From CAUPWF01 sp964367905 (GTDB lineage Bacteria > Bacillota > Clostridia > Lachnospirales > Lachnospiraceae), in the NCBI GenBank assembly GCA_964367905.1, contig CAYIZP010000009.1, positions 18,556 to 82,555 on the forward strand: a stretch of 64,000 nt of DNA, read 5' to 3'. Numbering within the stretch: position 1 is the first letter of the stretch; each line of letters opens with the position of its first letter. Shown in pieces: positions 52,746 to 61,001 of the stretch. The notes beneath the pieces were generated by a model. That model had not been told where the DNA came from. It was given only the letters and a program-made list of their open reading frames with translations, and did not search any database. The position numbers and the translations under genes were made by a program.

Positions 52746-53441
52746 CTAATTAGTATCGCGATATTTTTTCCATAAATCTGGTCGTCTCTCCTCTGTCCGC
52801 TTCTTTGACTCTTCATGTCGCCATTGTTCAATCTTCACATGATGTCCTGACAGAAGAATCTCTGGCACTTTCTTGCCACGCCACTCTTCTGGTCTGGTAT
52901 AATGTGGATATTCCAATAGTCCGTCTTGAAAACTCTCAAACTCAGTAGAGACTTTGTTATGCAATACTTCTGGTACAAACCTCGCAATTGCATCTATCAT
53001 AACCAAGGCAGGTAACTCCCCACCTGTTAATACATAATCTCCGATTGAGACATAATCCGTCACAATCTCTTCTAACACTCGCTCATCAACCCCCTCATAA
53101 TGCCCACACAAAAGCACTAATTCCTCTTCCATAGCGTATTCAATCGCCATATCCTGAGTCAATGTTTGTCCTTGTGGTGACAGATAGACTACTCGTGGTT
53201 TTGTCCCCACTGTAGCTTCTATCGATTGATAGGCACGATATATTGGTTCCGCCTGCATTAACATCCCTGCACCGCCTCCATACGGATAATCGTCTACACG
53301 GTTATGCTTGTTATCTGCAAACTCCCTAATATTGATTGCTTCTACGTTCAATAACTGATTCTTCATTGCCCTTCCGATGATGCTGGCTTGTACACCATTC
53401 ATAATCATCTCTGGAAACAATGTCAATACATGAAAATTCAT
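52746..53441 (-). CDS. trmD: tRNA (guanine-N1)-methyltransferase TrmD
   Basis: Methylates G37 of tRNAs with SAM, preventing frameshifts. 231 residues of the knotted SPOUT fold: MNFHVLTLFPEMIMNGVQAS, DYPYGGGAGMLMQAEPIYRA (about 54), LLCGHYEGVDERVLE and SIGDYVLTGGELPALVMIDA (the SAM knot, about 130-150). GGAGGG site. Between rimM and rplS as in most bacteria. Confidence 0.98.
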   Translation of the reverse strand: MNFHVLTLFPEMIMNGVQASIIGRAMKNQLLNVEAINIREFADNKHNRVDDYPYGGGAGMLMQAEPIYRAYQSIEATVGTKPRVVYLSPQGQTLTQDMAIEYAMEEELVLLCGHYEGVDERVLEEIVTDYVSIGDYVLTGGELPALVMIDAIARFVPEVLHNKVSTEFESFQDGLLEYPHYTRPEEWRGKKVPEILLSGHHVKIEQWRHEESKKRTEERRPDLWKKYRDTN

Positions 53442-53464
53442 GACACCCTCCTTAGATTTAAAAC

Positions 53465-53974
53465 TTATTCAATCAGACCATCCATCAAGTGAATCTTCAT
53501 GATTCGCCCTTCAATGTCTACATCTAAGATACAGTCTTTAATCGCAGGAACTAGGACGTCTCCAAATTCACTTGACTGAATTTCATAGACATCATTTGCT
53601 CCTGTTTGCATGACATGCTTTAGAGTCCCAAACAAACTTCCATCCTCAGTTACAACCTGCATTCCAATCATGTCGGCAATAAAATACTCATCTTTCTTCA
53701 GTTTCACCGCATGTTCGCGGGTGACATATAGACTTTTACTCTTATATTTCAGAACATCGTTAATATTGTCTATCCCTTTGAACTTGAGAATTGCAAATTG
53801 CTTGAAAAACTTTACCTGCTCCACTTCTAGGCTGATATGCTCTTTTCCTGTGTCTACAAGTACTGTTTTTAATTTTTTAAAACGATTGACATCATCTGTC
53901 GTAGGAAATACTTTCACTTCACCGCGGATTCCATGTGTAGACGAAATCACTCCTACTTGTAATAATTCTTCCAT
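53465..53974 (-). CDS. rimM: 16S rRNA-processing protein RimM
   Basis: Assembly factor for the 30S head, binding S19. 169 residues: N-terminal RimM beta barrel (GVISSTHGIRGEVKVFPTTD, about 7-26) and C-terminal PRC barrel (EYFIADMIGMQVVTEDGSLFG, about 98). Adjacent to trmD and khpA. Confidence 0.97.
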   Translation of the reverse strand: MEELLQVGVISSTHGIRGEVKVFPTTDDVNRFKKLKTVLVDTGKEHISLEVEQVKFFKQFAILKFKGIDNINDVLKYKSKSLYVTREHAVKLKKDEYFIADMIGMQVVTEDGSLFGTLKHVMQTGANDVYEIQSSEFGDVLVPAIKDCILDVDIEGRIMKIHLMDGLIE

Positions 53975-53986
53975 GATGCCTATTCC

Positions 53987-54223
53987 TTACACGATATCTA
54001 CGATAACTTTTTTAGTTTCTTTTGTAGATGCAGATTTTACTACAGTACGAATCGCCTGAGCAATCTTTCCTTTTTTACCGATTACTTTTCCCATATCAAC
54101 TTCCGCCACATGTACTTCGATTAGGATAGATCTATCCTCTTCTTTCTGTGTCACCTCAACTTGATCTGGATTGTTAACCAATGCTTTTACAATTACCTCT
54201 ACTAAATCTCTCATATCGCACAC
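53987..54223 (-). CDS. khpA: KH-domain RNA-binding protein KhpA
   Basis: 78 residues, a lone KH domain (VAEVDMGKVIGKKGKIAQAI, with GKKG contacting RNA, about 48-52). Partner of KhpB/Jag in Gram-positives, influencing cell elongation and mRNA. Between rpsP and rimM, the standard position (ylqC in B. subtilis). Confidence 0.96.
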   Translation of the reverse strand: MCDMRDLVEVIVKALVNNPDQVEVTQKEEDRSILIEVHVAEVDMGKVIGKKGKIAQAIRTVVKSASTKETKKVIVDIV

Positions 54224-54234
54224 CTCCGTGCTTC

Positions 54235-54480
54235 CTATTTTTCAATACCTGCGATTTTGAAAATTTTACCAACTACTTCTGTTGGTTGCGCTCCGTTGTT
54301 TAACCATTTTTTCGCTTTTTCTTCATCTACTGTGATAGCTGATGGCTCACGTGTTGGATCATAAGTACCGATTTCTTCGATGAATCTTCCATCTCTAGGA
54401 GATCTAGCGTCTGCTACTACGATTCTATAGAAAGGTGCTTTCTTTTGTCCCATTCTCTTCAATCTGATTTTTACTGCCAT
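54235..54480 (-). CDS. rpsP: 30S ribosomal protein S16
   Basis: 81 residues, full-length. Starts MAVKIRLKRMGQKKAPFYRI and has VADARSPRDGRFIEEIGTYD. First ribosomal gene of the rpsP-khpA-rimM-trmD-rplS run, 58 bases downstream of ffh. Confidence 0.98.
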   Translation of the reverse strand: MAVKIRLKRMGQKKAPFYRIVVADARSPRDGRFIEEIGTYDPTREPSAITVDEEKAKKWLNNGAQPTEVVGKIFKIAGIEK

Positions 54481-54538
54481 AATTCTTTACCTCTTCTTTC
54501 ATGTTTGTTTTCTTTTTCATTCATTTGTTTAATATTTA

Positions 54539-55894
54539 TTAAAAAGGAAGTTTGAATTTCCCTTTTTTCCCACCAGTGCCTCCCATCATACCTGGAAGCT
54601 TCTTCATCATCTTCTTCGCTTCATTAAATTGTTTAATGCATCGATTCACCTCACTAATATCAACTCCAGATCCTTTTGCAATCCGATGTTTTCTCTGCGG
54701 TGTTAGAATATCTGGGTTACGACGCTCTTCGATTGTCATAGAATATATCATCGCTTCCATTCTTGCCATTTTCTTCTGTGCTTGGTCTGAATCCACATCT
54801 TTCATCTGTTTCATATTCATTCCCATGCCTGGCATCATTCCCATTAAGCTAGACAGTCCACCCATCTTGTTCATCTGCTTCATGCTCTCTAGATAATCTT
54901 CGAAGTCAAACTGACCTTTTTGGAATTTTTTCTCCATTGCCTTCGACCGTTCTTCATCGATTTCTTCCGAAACCTTCTCTATTAAGCTCAGTACATCTCC
55001 CATTCCAAGGATTCTAGAAGCCATTCTATCTGGATAGAACTGCTCTAAGTCAGATAATTTCTCTCCCATACCGACATATAAAATCGGTTTCCCTGTCACG
55101 GATTTTATAGATAACGCGGCACCACCACGTGTATCTCCATCTAATTTCGTAATGATAACACCGTCGATTTCAATCTTATCATTAAAATTCTGGGCAACAT
55201 TGACTGCATCTTGCCCTGTCATCGCATCTACGGTTAAAATTGTCTGATGTACTTCAATGGCTTGTTTAATCTCTTGCAACTCACCCATCATCTCTTCATC
55301 AATATGCAATCTACCTGCGGTATCAAGGATGATTACATTATGACCATTCTTATTCGCATATTCCATTGCTGCTTTTGCAATATCTACCGGTTTATGATTA
55401 TCCCCTATGGCAAACACATCTACGCCTTGCTTCTCTCCATTGATTTGAAGCTGCTTAATCGCTGCTGGACGATAAATGTCACAAGCTACCAATAGTGGTT
55501 TCTTTCCCTTTAATTTAAACTTTCCTGCTAATTTTGCAGTGGTTGTCGTCTTACCAGCCCCTTGCAAACCAGCCATCATAATCACTGTTTTCGATTGTCC
55601 TGGTTGGAACTGGATTTCTGTAGTCTCAGAACCCATAAGTGCAACAAGTTCCTCGTTTACAATCTTGATTACCATCTGCCCAGGATTCAACCCATTCATC
55701 ACATCTTGACCAACTGCACGCTCTTGTACGCTTTTGATGAATTGTTTCACCACCTTGAAGTTAACATCCGCTTCTAATAGCGCCATCTTAACTTCCTTCA
55801 TAGCAATCTTAACATCATCTTCTGTCAAACGACCTTTGCTTCTTAGGTTTTTAAAAACATTCTGCAGTTTTTCACTCAAACTATCAAATGCCAT
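54539..55894 (-). CDS. ffh: Signal recognition particle protein Ffh
   Basis: GTPase that binds signal sequences and SRP RNA. 451 residues from ATG 55894 (MAFDSLSEKLQNVFKNL), the family start; the frame to 55927 runs into a repeat. N domain (1-85), G domain with GLQGAGKTTTTAKLAGKF (about 108), DTAGRLHIDEEMM and TKLDGDTRGGAALSI, then the Met-rich M domain (about 300-445; MGGLSSLMGMMPGMGMNMKQM). Distance from AAAGGG to the ATG is 12 bases. Downstream of ylxM. Confidence 0.97.
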   Translation of the reverse strand: MAFDSLSEKLQNVFKNLRSKGRLTEDDVKIAMKEVKMALLEADVNFKVVKQFIKSVQERAVGQDVMNGLNPGQMVIKIVNEELVALMGSETTEIQFQPGQSKTVIMMAGLQGAGKTTTTAKLAGKFKLKGKKPLLVACDIYRPAAIKQLQINGEKQGVDVFAIGDNHKPVDIAKAAMEYANKNGHNVIILDTAGRLHIDEEMMGELQEIKQAIEVHQTILTVDAMTGQDAVNVAQNFNDKIEIDGVIITKLDGDTRGGAALSIKSVTGKPILYVGMGEKLSDLEQFYPDRMASRILGMGDVLSLIEKVSEEIDEERSKAMEKKFQKGQFDFEDYLESMKQMNKMGGLSSLMGMMPGMGMNMKQMKDVDSDQAQKKMARMEAMIYSMTIEERRNPDILTPQRKHRIAKGSGVDISEVNRCIKQFNEAKKMMKKLPGMMGGTGGKKGKFKLPF

Positions 55895-55922
55895 AGTAAC
55901 AACTGTCCCTTTCTCTCTATCT

Positions 55923-55979
55923 AGCAACTTTGAACCGTCAGGTACAAATTGCCATGTGAAAAAACTCGTTTTTTCACAT
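55923..55979 (-). repeat. Structured repeat, copy 2 (ylxM-ffh junction)
   Basis: On the minus strand ATGTGAAAAAAC / GTTTTTTCACAT then GGCAATTTGTACC / GGTTCAAAGTTGCT. Same architecture as copy 1 at 44960-45015 with paired base changes. The first hairpin contains the ylxM stop codon; the second ends 28 bases before the ffh start. Confidence 0.75.
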
Positions 55980-56315
55980 TAACTCTATAATTTCCTCTGA
56001 GATACTCTTGATTTCACGAACCAATTCATCTTCTGAATTATGTTCTCCATCCAAAATCACATTTAATTGTTGTAATTTTGTTTTTATATTCATAAATTTT
56101 TCAACTAGATGTAGCTTCGTCTCATATCCTAATAATAGCTTATTGCATCGCTTAATCATGTCATGTACACCTTGTCGGCTTATTCCCTCACCTTCTGCTA
56201 TCTCGCTCAAAGATAAGTCTTCTAAGACATATTGCTCATAGATATGTTTCTGATGGTCTGTCAACAACTCCCCATAGAAATCATATAACAATGCTTGCTC
56301 TAATATTTCATTCAT
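55974..56315 (-). CDS. ylxM: YlxM-family SRP-associated DNA-binding-like protein
   Basis: 113 residues from the ATG at 56315 behind AGGTGAT. UPF0122 family: LLYDFYGELLTDHQKHIYEQ, DLSLSEIAEGEGISRQGVHD (sigma-70 region 4-like HTH, about 38-57) and a helical tail (about 75-113). Known in Streptococcus to modulate Ffh; gene always just upstream of ffh, as here. Confidence 0.95.
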   Translation of the reverse strand: MNEILEQALLYDFYGELLTDHQKHIYEQYVLEDLSLSEIAEGEGISRQGVHDMIKRCNKLLLGYETKLHLVEKFMNIKTKLQQLNVILDGEHNSEDELVREIKSISEEIIELM

Positions 56316-56356
56316 CTTTATCACCTAGGTTAGAATACACGAAAAGAAAAAGAATG

Positions 56357-57283
56357 TCAAGTGTTTTCTCTTGACAATAATTTTTTTATATCAATTTTTC
56401 CTGCACCTTGCTCATTTTGAGGTCTTTTCAGGTCCTTTGCGGTCAATTTCAACCTCTCCTTCACTTCCACATTTGTCAGATATGGTATCTTAGATAGCAA
56501 CAAGGCACATCCCCCTGTCACAATTGGAGTGGACATTGACGTGCCACTCTTCATCGTATAATAAGATTTCATATTATTTCTTGCAATTTTATGATTGCAT
56601 GATAGAACATAGGATCCAGGTGCCATAATATCTGGTTTCTCTACCATTCCAACCGCTGGACCACGCCCCGAATAATTGGCTCGAAGTCCTCCTTGTTGCC
56701 CTCGGAGTATCTGATCATCAAAAGCTCCCACTGTTATTACTTTTTCACTAATTCCAGGAACCGTAATACTCCCCTCTTCTGGTCCATAATTACCAGCTGC
56801 TGTGATAACCGTAATTCCTTCCTCCCATAATGCTTCTACTGCATGAACTAGTTTTTTTTCATTTCTATCTCTACCTGTGGGCAAGGCTCCCACTGATATA
56901 TTAACAATCCTTATATTCTTATCCACATAGTGATCGAGAATCCATTCAATCCCATCCATCACATGTGAAATCTTACCATTCCCCTTCTGATCCAACACCT
57001 TAATCACATGCAGATCAACCATTGGAGCAACACCCATATATAATCTCTTCGAAATCCTCCCACTGCCTCCTAGTACCCCACTAATATGCGTTCCATGTCC
57101 ATTATCATCATATAGTTTCTTTTTATAATTCACACAATCTACAAAAGAAATAATTCTATGTTCAAAATCCGGATGCGAGATACAGCCAGTATCTAGAATT
57201 GCCACACCAACACCCCTCCCGGCATATTTATTGTTATGGGTATCTTCGCAGTCATAATTAATTAATTTGCGCACCCTATCCAT
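56357..57283 (-). CDS. S8 family serine protease (intracellular-type subtilase)
   Basis: 308 residues. Catalytic triad: Asp in GVAILDTGCISHPD (about 32), His in DDNGHGTHISGVLGG (about 65) and Ser in SGTSMSTPIVTGG (about 255); oxyanion Asn in TAAGNYGPEEG (about 165). No signal peptide and no long propeptide, so it is probably cytoplasmic, like AprX/ISP enzymes. Role unknown; related proteases act on cytoplasmic or spore proteins. It starts behind AAAGG. Divergent from the small-gene island. Confidence 0.92.
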   Translation of the reverse strand: MDRVRKLINYDCEDTHNNKYAGRGVGVAILDTGCISHPDFEHRIISFVDCVNYKKKLYDDNGHGTHISGVLGGSGRISKRLYMGVAPMVDLHVIKVLDQKGNGKISHVMDGIEWILDHYVDKNIRIVNISVGALPTGRDRNEKKLVHAVEALWEEGITVITAAGNYGPEEGSITVPGISEKVITVGAFDDQILRGQQGGLRANYSGRGPAVGMVEKPDIMAPGSYVLSCNHKIARNNMKSYYTMKSGTSMSTPIVTGGCALLLSKIPYLTNVEVKERLKLTAKDLKRPQNEQGAGKIDIKKLLSRENT

Positions 57284-57421
57284 ATAAAACCTTTTTTATT
57301 TATAATATTCGACAAATCAAAATGAGTTAAAATTAAATAACATTTTATTGTAACCCTGACAACCACCTACACATATGATGATATTGTAAATAAAAAATCA
57401 TTTTAAAATGGAGGATTTAAC

Positions 57422-57628
57422 ATGAGTGAATTAAGCGCTACAGGCTGTGGATGCGGCGAACCTAGAAACAACGACGGATGCGGTAATATGCTTTGGATTA
57501 TCATCTTGCTAAGTTGCTGCTGTAATGGCGGAGACAGTGGATTTGGTAGTGGATACGGTAATGATTCTTGCTTATTGATCATTTTATTGTTATGCTGCTG
57601 CGGCGGTGGATCTGGCTTCGGATTCTAA
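57422..57628 (+). CDS. Small Cys/Gly-rich protein, 'chorion class high-cysteine' type
   Basis: 68 residues, 13 of them cysteine. Two similar halves: a hydrophobic stretch followed by a cysteine triplet and glycines (MLWIIILLSCCCNGG at about 23 and LIILLLCCCGGGSGFGF at the end). Such proteins are annotated in Lachnospiraceae as chorion class high-cysteine HCB protein 13; a spore-surface or membrane role is often assumed but not shown. AGGAGG-like GGAGG site seven bases before the ATG. A perfect palindrome follows the stop. Confidence 0.85.
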   Translation: MSELSATGCGCGEPRNNDGCGNMLWIIILLSCCCNGGDSGFGSGYGNDSCLLIILLLCCCGGGSGFGF

Positions 57629-57630
57629 TG

Positions 57631-57673
57631 CATTGGGGACGGAGGAAAACGACGTTTTCCTCCGTCCCCAATG
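57631..57673. repeat. 43-nt near-perfect palindrome
   Basis: A 21-base arm beginning CATTGGGGACGGAGG (57631-57651) is followed after one base by its exact complement (57653-57673). It is G/C-richer than its surroundings and has no T run on either side. It may terminate transcripts of the small cysteine-rich gene, but looks more like a REP-type dispersed palindrome. Confidence 0.85.
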
Positions 57674-57729
57674 AATACTTCACCCTACTCAAGCATATAT
57701 TTTTTTAACAATACTTATAGGTGAACCAT

Positions 57730-58212
57730 ATGGATTTTGAAACACCGTCATCGATTCCCAAAACACCTTTCGATAATATAGTCTCTCCATACAACCTTGA
57801 TATCATGAAGCTAATGCTTCCCTATATCAAGCCAGATAGCCAACGTATGTTTGCTATCTTTATCAAGTTGCAAGAACTTACGCAAACCATTGAGTATTTT
57901 GAACACTTTCCAAAAAAACTACTTCATAACGATTTAGACAATCAACCGATAGATTTCACTGATATGATTAGTGAAGTGCGACCTTATCTACCTGGAAATA
58001 GTAGTTCAATGTTTGACACCCTAGCCAATATGATAGAAATGATGGAAATGATGAAAACGATGCAGGATTTCACTTCATATGAAACTGGAGATTCTACTTC
58101 CTCTGATTTTAACAACCTTGATTTCCTCAAATCCATGCTTCCGCCAGAACAACAAGAAATGGTAGACATGCTGCAGAAATCATCTACAGAATTTGAAACT
58201 GAAACAGAATAG
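57730..58212 (+). CDS. Unknown protein with three internal repeats
   Basis: 160 residues from the ATG at 57730, six bases behind AGGTG. Not recognised from any named family. Three related segments: DIMKLMLPYIKPDSQRMFAI (about 23), SEVRPYLPGNSSSMFDTLAN (about 80) and FLKSMLPPEQQEMVDMLQ (about 133), each of the form hydrophobic-x-P-x2-P-Q/S-x-M-hydrophobic. Met-rich helices (MIEMMEMMKTM) lie between. No signal peptide or membrane segment, so cytoplasmic; likely all-helical and possibly oligomerising. It lies with its small neighbour and the cysteine-rich gene on the plus strand amid minus-strand genes. Confidence 0.75.
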   Translation: MDFETPSSIPKTPFDNIVSPYNLDIMKLMLPYIKPDSQRMFAIFIKLQELTQTIEYFEHFPKKLLHNDLDNQPIDFTDMISEVRPYLPGNSSSMFDTLANMIEMMEMMKTMQDFTSYETGDSTSSDFNNLDFLKSMLPPEQQEMVDMLQKSSTEFETETE

Positions 58213-58242
58213 AAACATCCCCATAGAAAGCGAGGACTTTTA

Positions 58243-58533
58243 ATGAGTACAAACTGGTATGATCACCCAACTCTCCAAAACATGGATCCTGTAAAACTTG
58301 ATTTATTTAAAACAGTAATTTCTCAAACAAACAATAAGCAGGGCAAGGACATTGCCAATACATTGTTTTCTATTATTTCCGGTGCAAGAAAGAAGAACAT
58401 CTCTTTTTCTGACACAGAAATCACGCTCATTGTTGAGATTCTAAAAGAAGGAAAATCAAAAGAAGAGCAAAACCATATAGATAAAATGCTCCATATGGTT
58501 CGCTCTATGATTAAAACTCATTCTAAAAAATAA
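58243..58533 (+). CDS. Unknown small helical protein
   Basis: 96 residues; AAGCGAGG upstream of the ATG. Features NMDPVKLDLFKTVISQTNN, a KNISFSDTEITLIVEILKEG segment (about 52) and a basic, amphipathic C-terminus. It reads as three or four helices without membrane segments. 30 bases after the preceding unknown gene, so a pair in one operon. I recall similar pairs in Lachnospiraceae as hypothetical proteins; no function is known to me. Confidence 0.75.
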   Translation: MSTNWYDHPTLQNMDPVKLDLFKTVISQTNNKQGKDIANTLFSIISGARKKNISFSDTEITLIVEILKEGKSKEEQNHIDKMLHMVRSMIKTHSKK

Positions 58534-58557
58534 ATATATTCTTACAAAAGATAAATT

Positions 58558-59736
58558 TTAGTGGTGGAATAGACGTATTCCTGTAAATGCCATTGCCATT
58601 TTGTATTTATTACATGTTTCAATTACATTATCATCTCTCACCGATCCACCAGGTTGTGCAATATACTTCACACCACTCTTGTATGCACGTTCGATATTAT
58701 CACCGAATGGGAAGAACGCATCAGAGCCTAAGGCCACATCGCTCATTCCATCTAACCAGCTACGTTTTTCTTCTACTGTAAACACATCTGGTTTCTCTTT
58801 GAACACTCTCTGCCATGCGCCCTCAGATAGAACATCCATATATTCTTCGCCAATGTAGATGTCGATTGCATTGTCACGATCCGCTCTCTTGATTCCATCT
58901 ACAAACGACAGATTCAATACCTTTGGATTTTGTCTTAAGTACCAATTATCCGCTTTTTGTCCAGCCAATCTTGTACAGTGAACTCTCGACTGTTGTCCGG
59001 CTCCGATACCGATTGCCTGTCCATCTTTTACAAAACATACTGAATTGGATTGTGTGTATTTCAAGGTGATTAGAGAAATCATCAAGTCAATCTTAGCTTC
59101 TTTCGATAAATCTTTGTTGTCTGTTACTACTTGACTCAACAATTCTTCATTGATATCTAGCTCATTTCTTCCTTGTTCGAATGTAATTCCATAAACATCT
59201 TTGTGCTCGATTGGTGCTGGCGTATAATCTGCGTCGATTTGGATTACATTATAATTACCATTTTTCTTCGCCTTAAGAATCTCCAATGCTTCTTTGGAAT
59301 ATCCTGGTGCAATCACTCCATCCGAAACCTCTCTCTTAATCAAAAGCGCTGTGTCTTTGTCACATTCATCTGATAATGCAATAAAATCCCCGAAGGAAGA
59401 CATTCTATCCGCGCCTCTTGCTCTTGCATATGCGCAGGCTAATGGTGAAAGTTCTCCCATATCGGCAACCCAATAAATCTGCGCCAATACGTCACTAAGT
59501 GGTAAGCCAACTGCTGCTCCCGCTGGCGAAACATGTTTAAACGAAGTTGCTGCTGGAAGGCCTGTAGCTTTCTTCAGCTCTTTCACCAACTGCCACCCAT
59601 TGAATGCATCAAGGAAATTGATATATCCTGGATTCCCACTTAAAACTTGAATCGGTAACTCTGCCCCGTCCTTCATGAAGATTTTAGAAGGTTTTTGATT
59701 TGGATTACATCCGTACTTTAATAATAACTCTTTCAC
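58558..59736 (-). CDS. AICAR formyltransferase, stand-alone (PurH C-terminal type)
   Basis: 392 residues, corresponding only to the transformylase half of bifunctional PurH (about 520 residues); the MGS-like IMP cyclohydrolase part is absent. Motifs: LKYGCNPNQKPSKIF, ATSFKHVSPAGAAVGLPLSD (about 65; Lys-His catalytic pair), VCFVKDGQAIGIGAGQQSRVHCTRLA (in two parts, about 240) and SDAFFPFGDNIERA (about 338). Makes formyl-AICAR. Thirteen bases downstream of a separate IMP cyclohydrolase gene, which supplies the missing step. Confidence 0.95.
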   Translation of the reverse strand: MKELLLKYGCNPNQKPSKIFMKDGAELPIQVLSGNPGYINFLDAFNGWQLVKELKKATGLPAATSFKHVSPAGAAVGLPLSDVLAQIYWVADMGELSPLACAYARARGADRMSSFGDFIALSDECDKDTALLIKREVSDGVIAPGYSKEALEILKAKKNGNYNVIQIDADYTPAPIEHKDVYGITFEQGRNELDINEELLSQVVTDNKDLSKEAKIDLMISLITLKYTQSNSVCFVKDGQAIGIGAGQQSRVHCTRLAGQKADNWYLRQNPKVLNLSFVDGIKRADRDNAIDIYIGEEYMDVLSEGAWQRVFKEKPDVFTVEEKRSWLDGMSDVALGSDAFFPFGDNIERAYKSGVKYIAQPGGSVRDDNVIETCNKYKMAMAFTGIRLFHH

Positions 59737-59748
59737 TCTCTTAACTCC

Positions 59749-60462
59749 TTATCCATTTTTATTCATAATTTTAGTTTCGCATTCCCCAGTAGTCAAATCT
59801 ACATAGCGCACAAACAAGGAAACCTTGTTATCTTCATTCAATGCATTCCACACATCATCTGTAAATTCATTGATATCATTCGGAATGGATACCAATTTCG
59901 GCTCTCCTTCAAAGCTTGGAAGCGGATTCCCATCATTCATATACGTGTGAATAAAACGTCCTTCTCCCGCAATCGGATTCTCATATGCAAATGTATAGCG
60001 ATTGCAACCGTCTGGATTCCCATTATTGCTCTTTAAAATTGACATTGCATAATTGAATGTATCATTCTCAATATGCATAATCCCTGATATACGTGGTGTA
60101 TAGTTCGGAGCATCTGGTTCAAACTCTCTCTCCCGAAGAGATTGTTCAAATGTCATCTGTCTGTCCATATTCCCAAATATCGTATCTGTTTGATCCCCAT
60201 TTGTTACAATAATCTTATTCCCCAACACACGAACTGGTGAATAAATAATCAAACTTGGATCTGTTAATTTCGCAGGGTCAAATGCTTGTGTGCGAATTCC
60301 TTTTCCCTCTTCTACAAAGATTCTGTTACGACTATTCTCACTGCGTCCCATAATAAAATACGCGGTGACTGCTTTTGTGCCATCCGCACTTTTCCCCAAT
60401 ACAATTCCTCTACCTGGATAGGAATTTTCTTTTAACTCTTGAACTAATGATAACATCTTCAT
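59749..60462 (-). CDS. IMP cyclohydrolase, PurO-like
   Basis: Closes the purine ring, formyl-AICAR to IMP. 237 residues of the IMP cyclohydrolase (PurO, archaeal-type) family rather than PurH-N: YPGRGIVLGKSADGTKAVTA (about 16), YFIMGRSENSRNRIF, TNGDQTDTIF and an N-terminal nucleophile-like fold. AAGGAGG site. Together with the downstream AICAR formyltransferase it replaces bifunctional PurH. Confidence 0.93.
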   Translation of the reverse strand: MKMLSLVQELKENSYPGRGIVLGKSADGTKAVTAYFIMGRSENSRNRIFVEEGKGIRTQAFDPAKLTDPSLIIYSPVRVLGNKIIVTNGDQTDTIFGNMDRQMTFEQSLREREFEPDAPNYTPRISGIMHIENDTFNYAMSILKSNNGNPDGCNRYTFAYENPIAGEGRFIHTYMNDGNPLPSFEGEPKLVSIPNDINEFTDDVWNALNEDNKVSLFVRYVDLTTGECETKIMNKNG

Positions 60463-60616
60463 GATAAAAGCCCTCCTTTTAATTCGTATATTTTAAGAAT
60501 AGCATATCTATCTCAAATCGTCTACCCTATAAACACTTCCAGACAGTGTAAATTGTAACTATTCAGCCAAAACATCTCGGATGGACCACTGCGTGATCTG
60601 TTACGCTGTTTCACAG
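60463..60616 (-). other. Gap between VOC gene and purine pair
   Basis: 154 bases. Next to the VOC stop lies a short hairpin GCTGT-GAA-ACAGC with a larger pairing GCGT / ACGC beside it, perhaps a terminator without a T run. No clear promoter or riboswitch for the purine genes was seen. Confidence 0.4.
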
Positions 60617-60979
60617 CTACATCGGTGACCCTACCTCTATCAAATTCCCATCCAAATCATAAAAACGTAGCACCTTCTGCCCCCAACTATGTGTCATCAA
60701 TCGATTCACATACTTCGTAGATGGATATAATTCTTCCAGCTTTTGAGCAAAGGCTTCGATATTCCGCTCTTCAAAATACAATTCACAGGAATTGTTTTCT
60801 GCAATAATATTTTTTCCTACAAACTCCTTCCAGATCTTTTCTTCTTGAAGCACAAGACCTTCAGTTAAAATCATGTTGCCACAATTATCAAGTACTCGTT
60901 CAAGACCAAACAAATCATGATAGAACTGTCTTGATTTTTCAATATCTTTTACCACAATCAATACATTTTTTAGTTTCAT
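60617..60979 (-). CDS. VOC family (glyoxalase-like) protein
   Basis: 120 residues from ATG 60979 (MKLKNVLIVVKDIEK), eight bases behind AGAGGAG. One beta-alpha-beta-beta-beta pair of the vicinal oxygen chelate fold: DIEKSRQFYHDLFGLERVL, late LRFYDLDGNLIEVGSPM with the metal-binding Glu. Dimers of such domains make small-molecule dioxygenases, lyases or binding proteins. Substrate unknown. Last gene of the DUF2975-XRE-DUF4173 unit. Confidence 0.9.
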   Translation of the reverse strand: MKLKNVLIVVKDIEKSRQFYHDLFGLERVLDNCGNMILTEGLVLQEEKIWKEFVGKNIIAENNSCELYFEERNIEAFAQKLEELYPSTKYVNRLMTHSWGQKVLRFYDLDGNLIEVGSPM

Positions 60980-61001
60980 TAGTTTCTCTCCTCTTCTTTT
61001 C

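Noticed and set aside
53610..54059. Plus-strand frame of 149 codons opposite rimM and khpA
   Set aside because: It crosses the junction of two well-supported genes on the other strand and has low-complexity Ser/Thr/Phe composition typical of an antisense shadow.
57333..57421. Sporulation sigma-E or sigma-K promoter before the cysteine-rich gene
   Set aside because: CATATGAT resembles a -10 box for mother-cell sigma factors, but I could not find a convincing -35 at the right distance.
60463..60616. Purine riboswitch before the IMP cyclohydrolase gene
   Set aside because: No conserved core of the purine aptamer could be fitted; the region mostly holds the hairpin behind the VOC gene.
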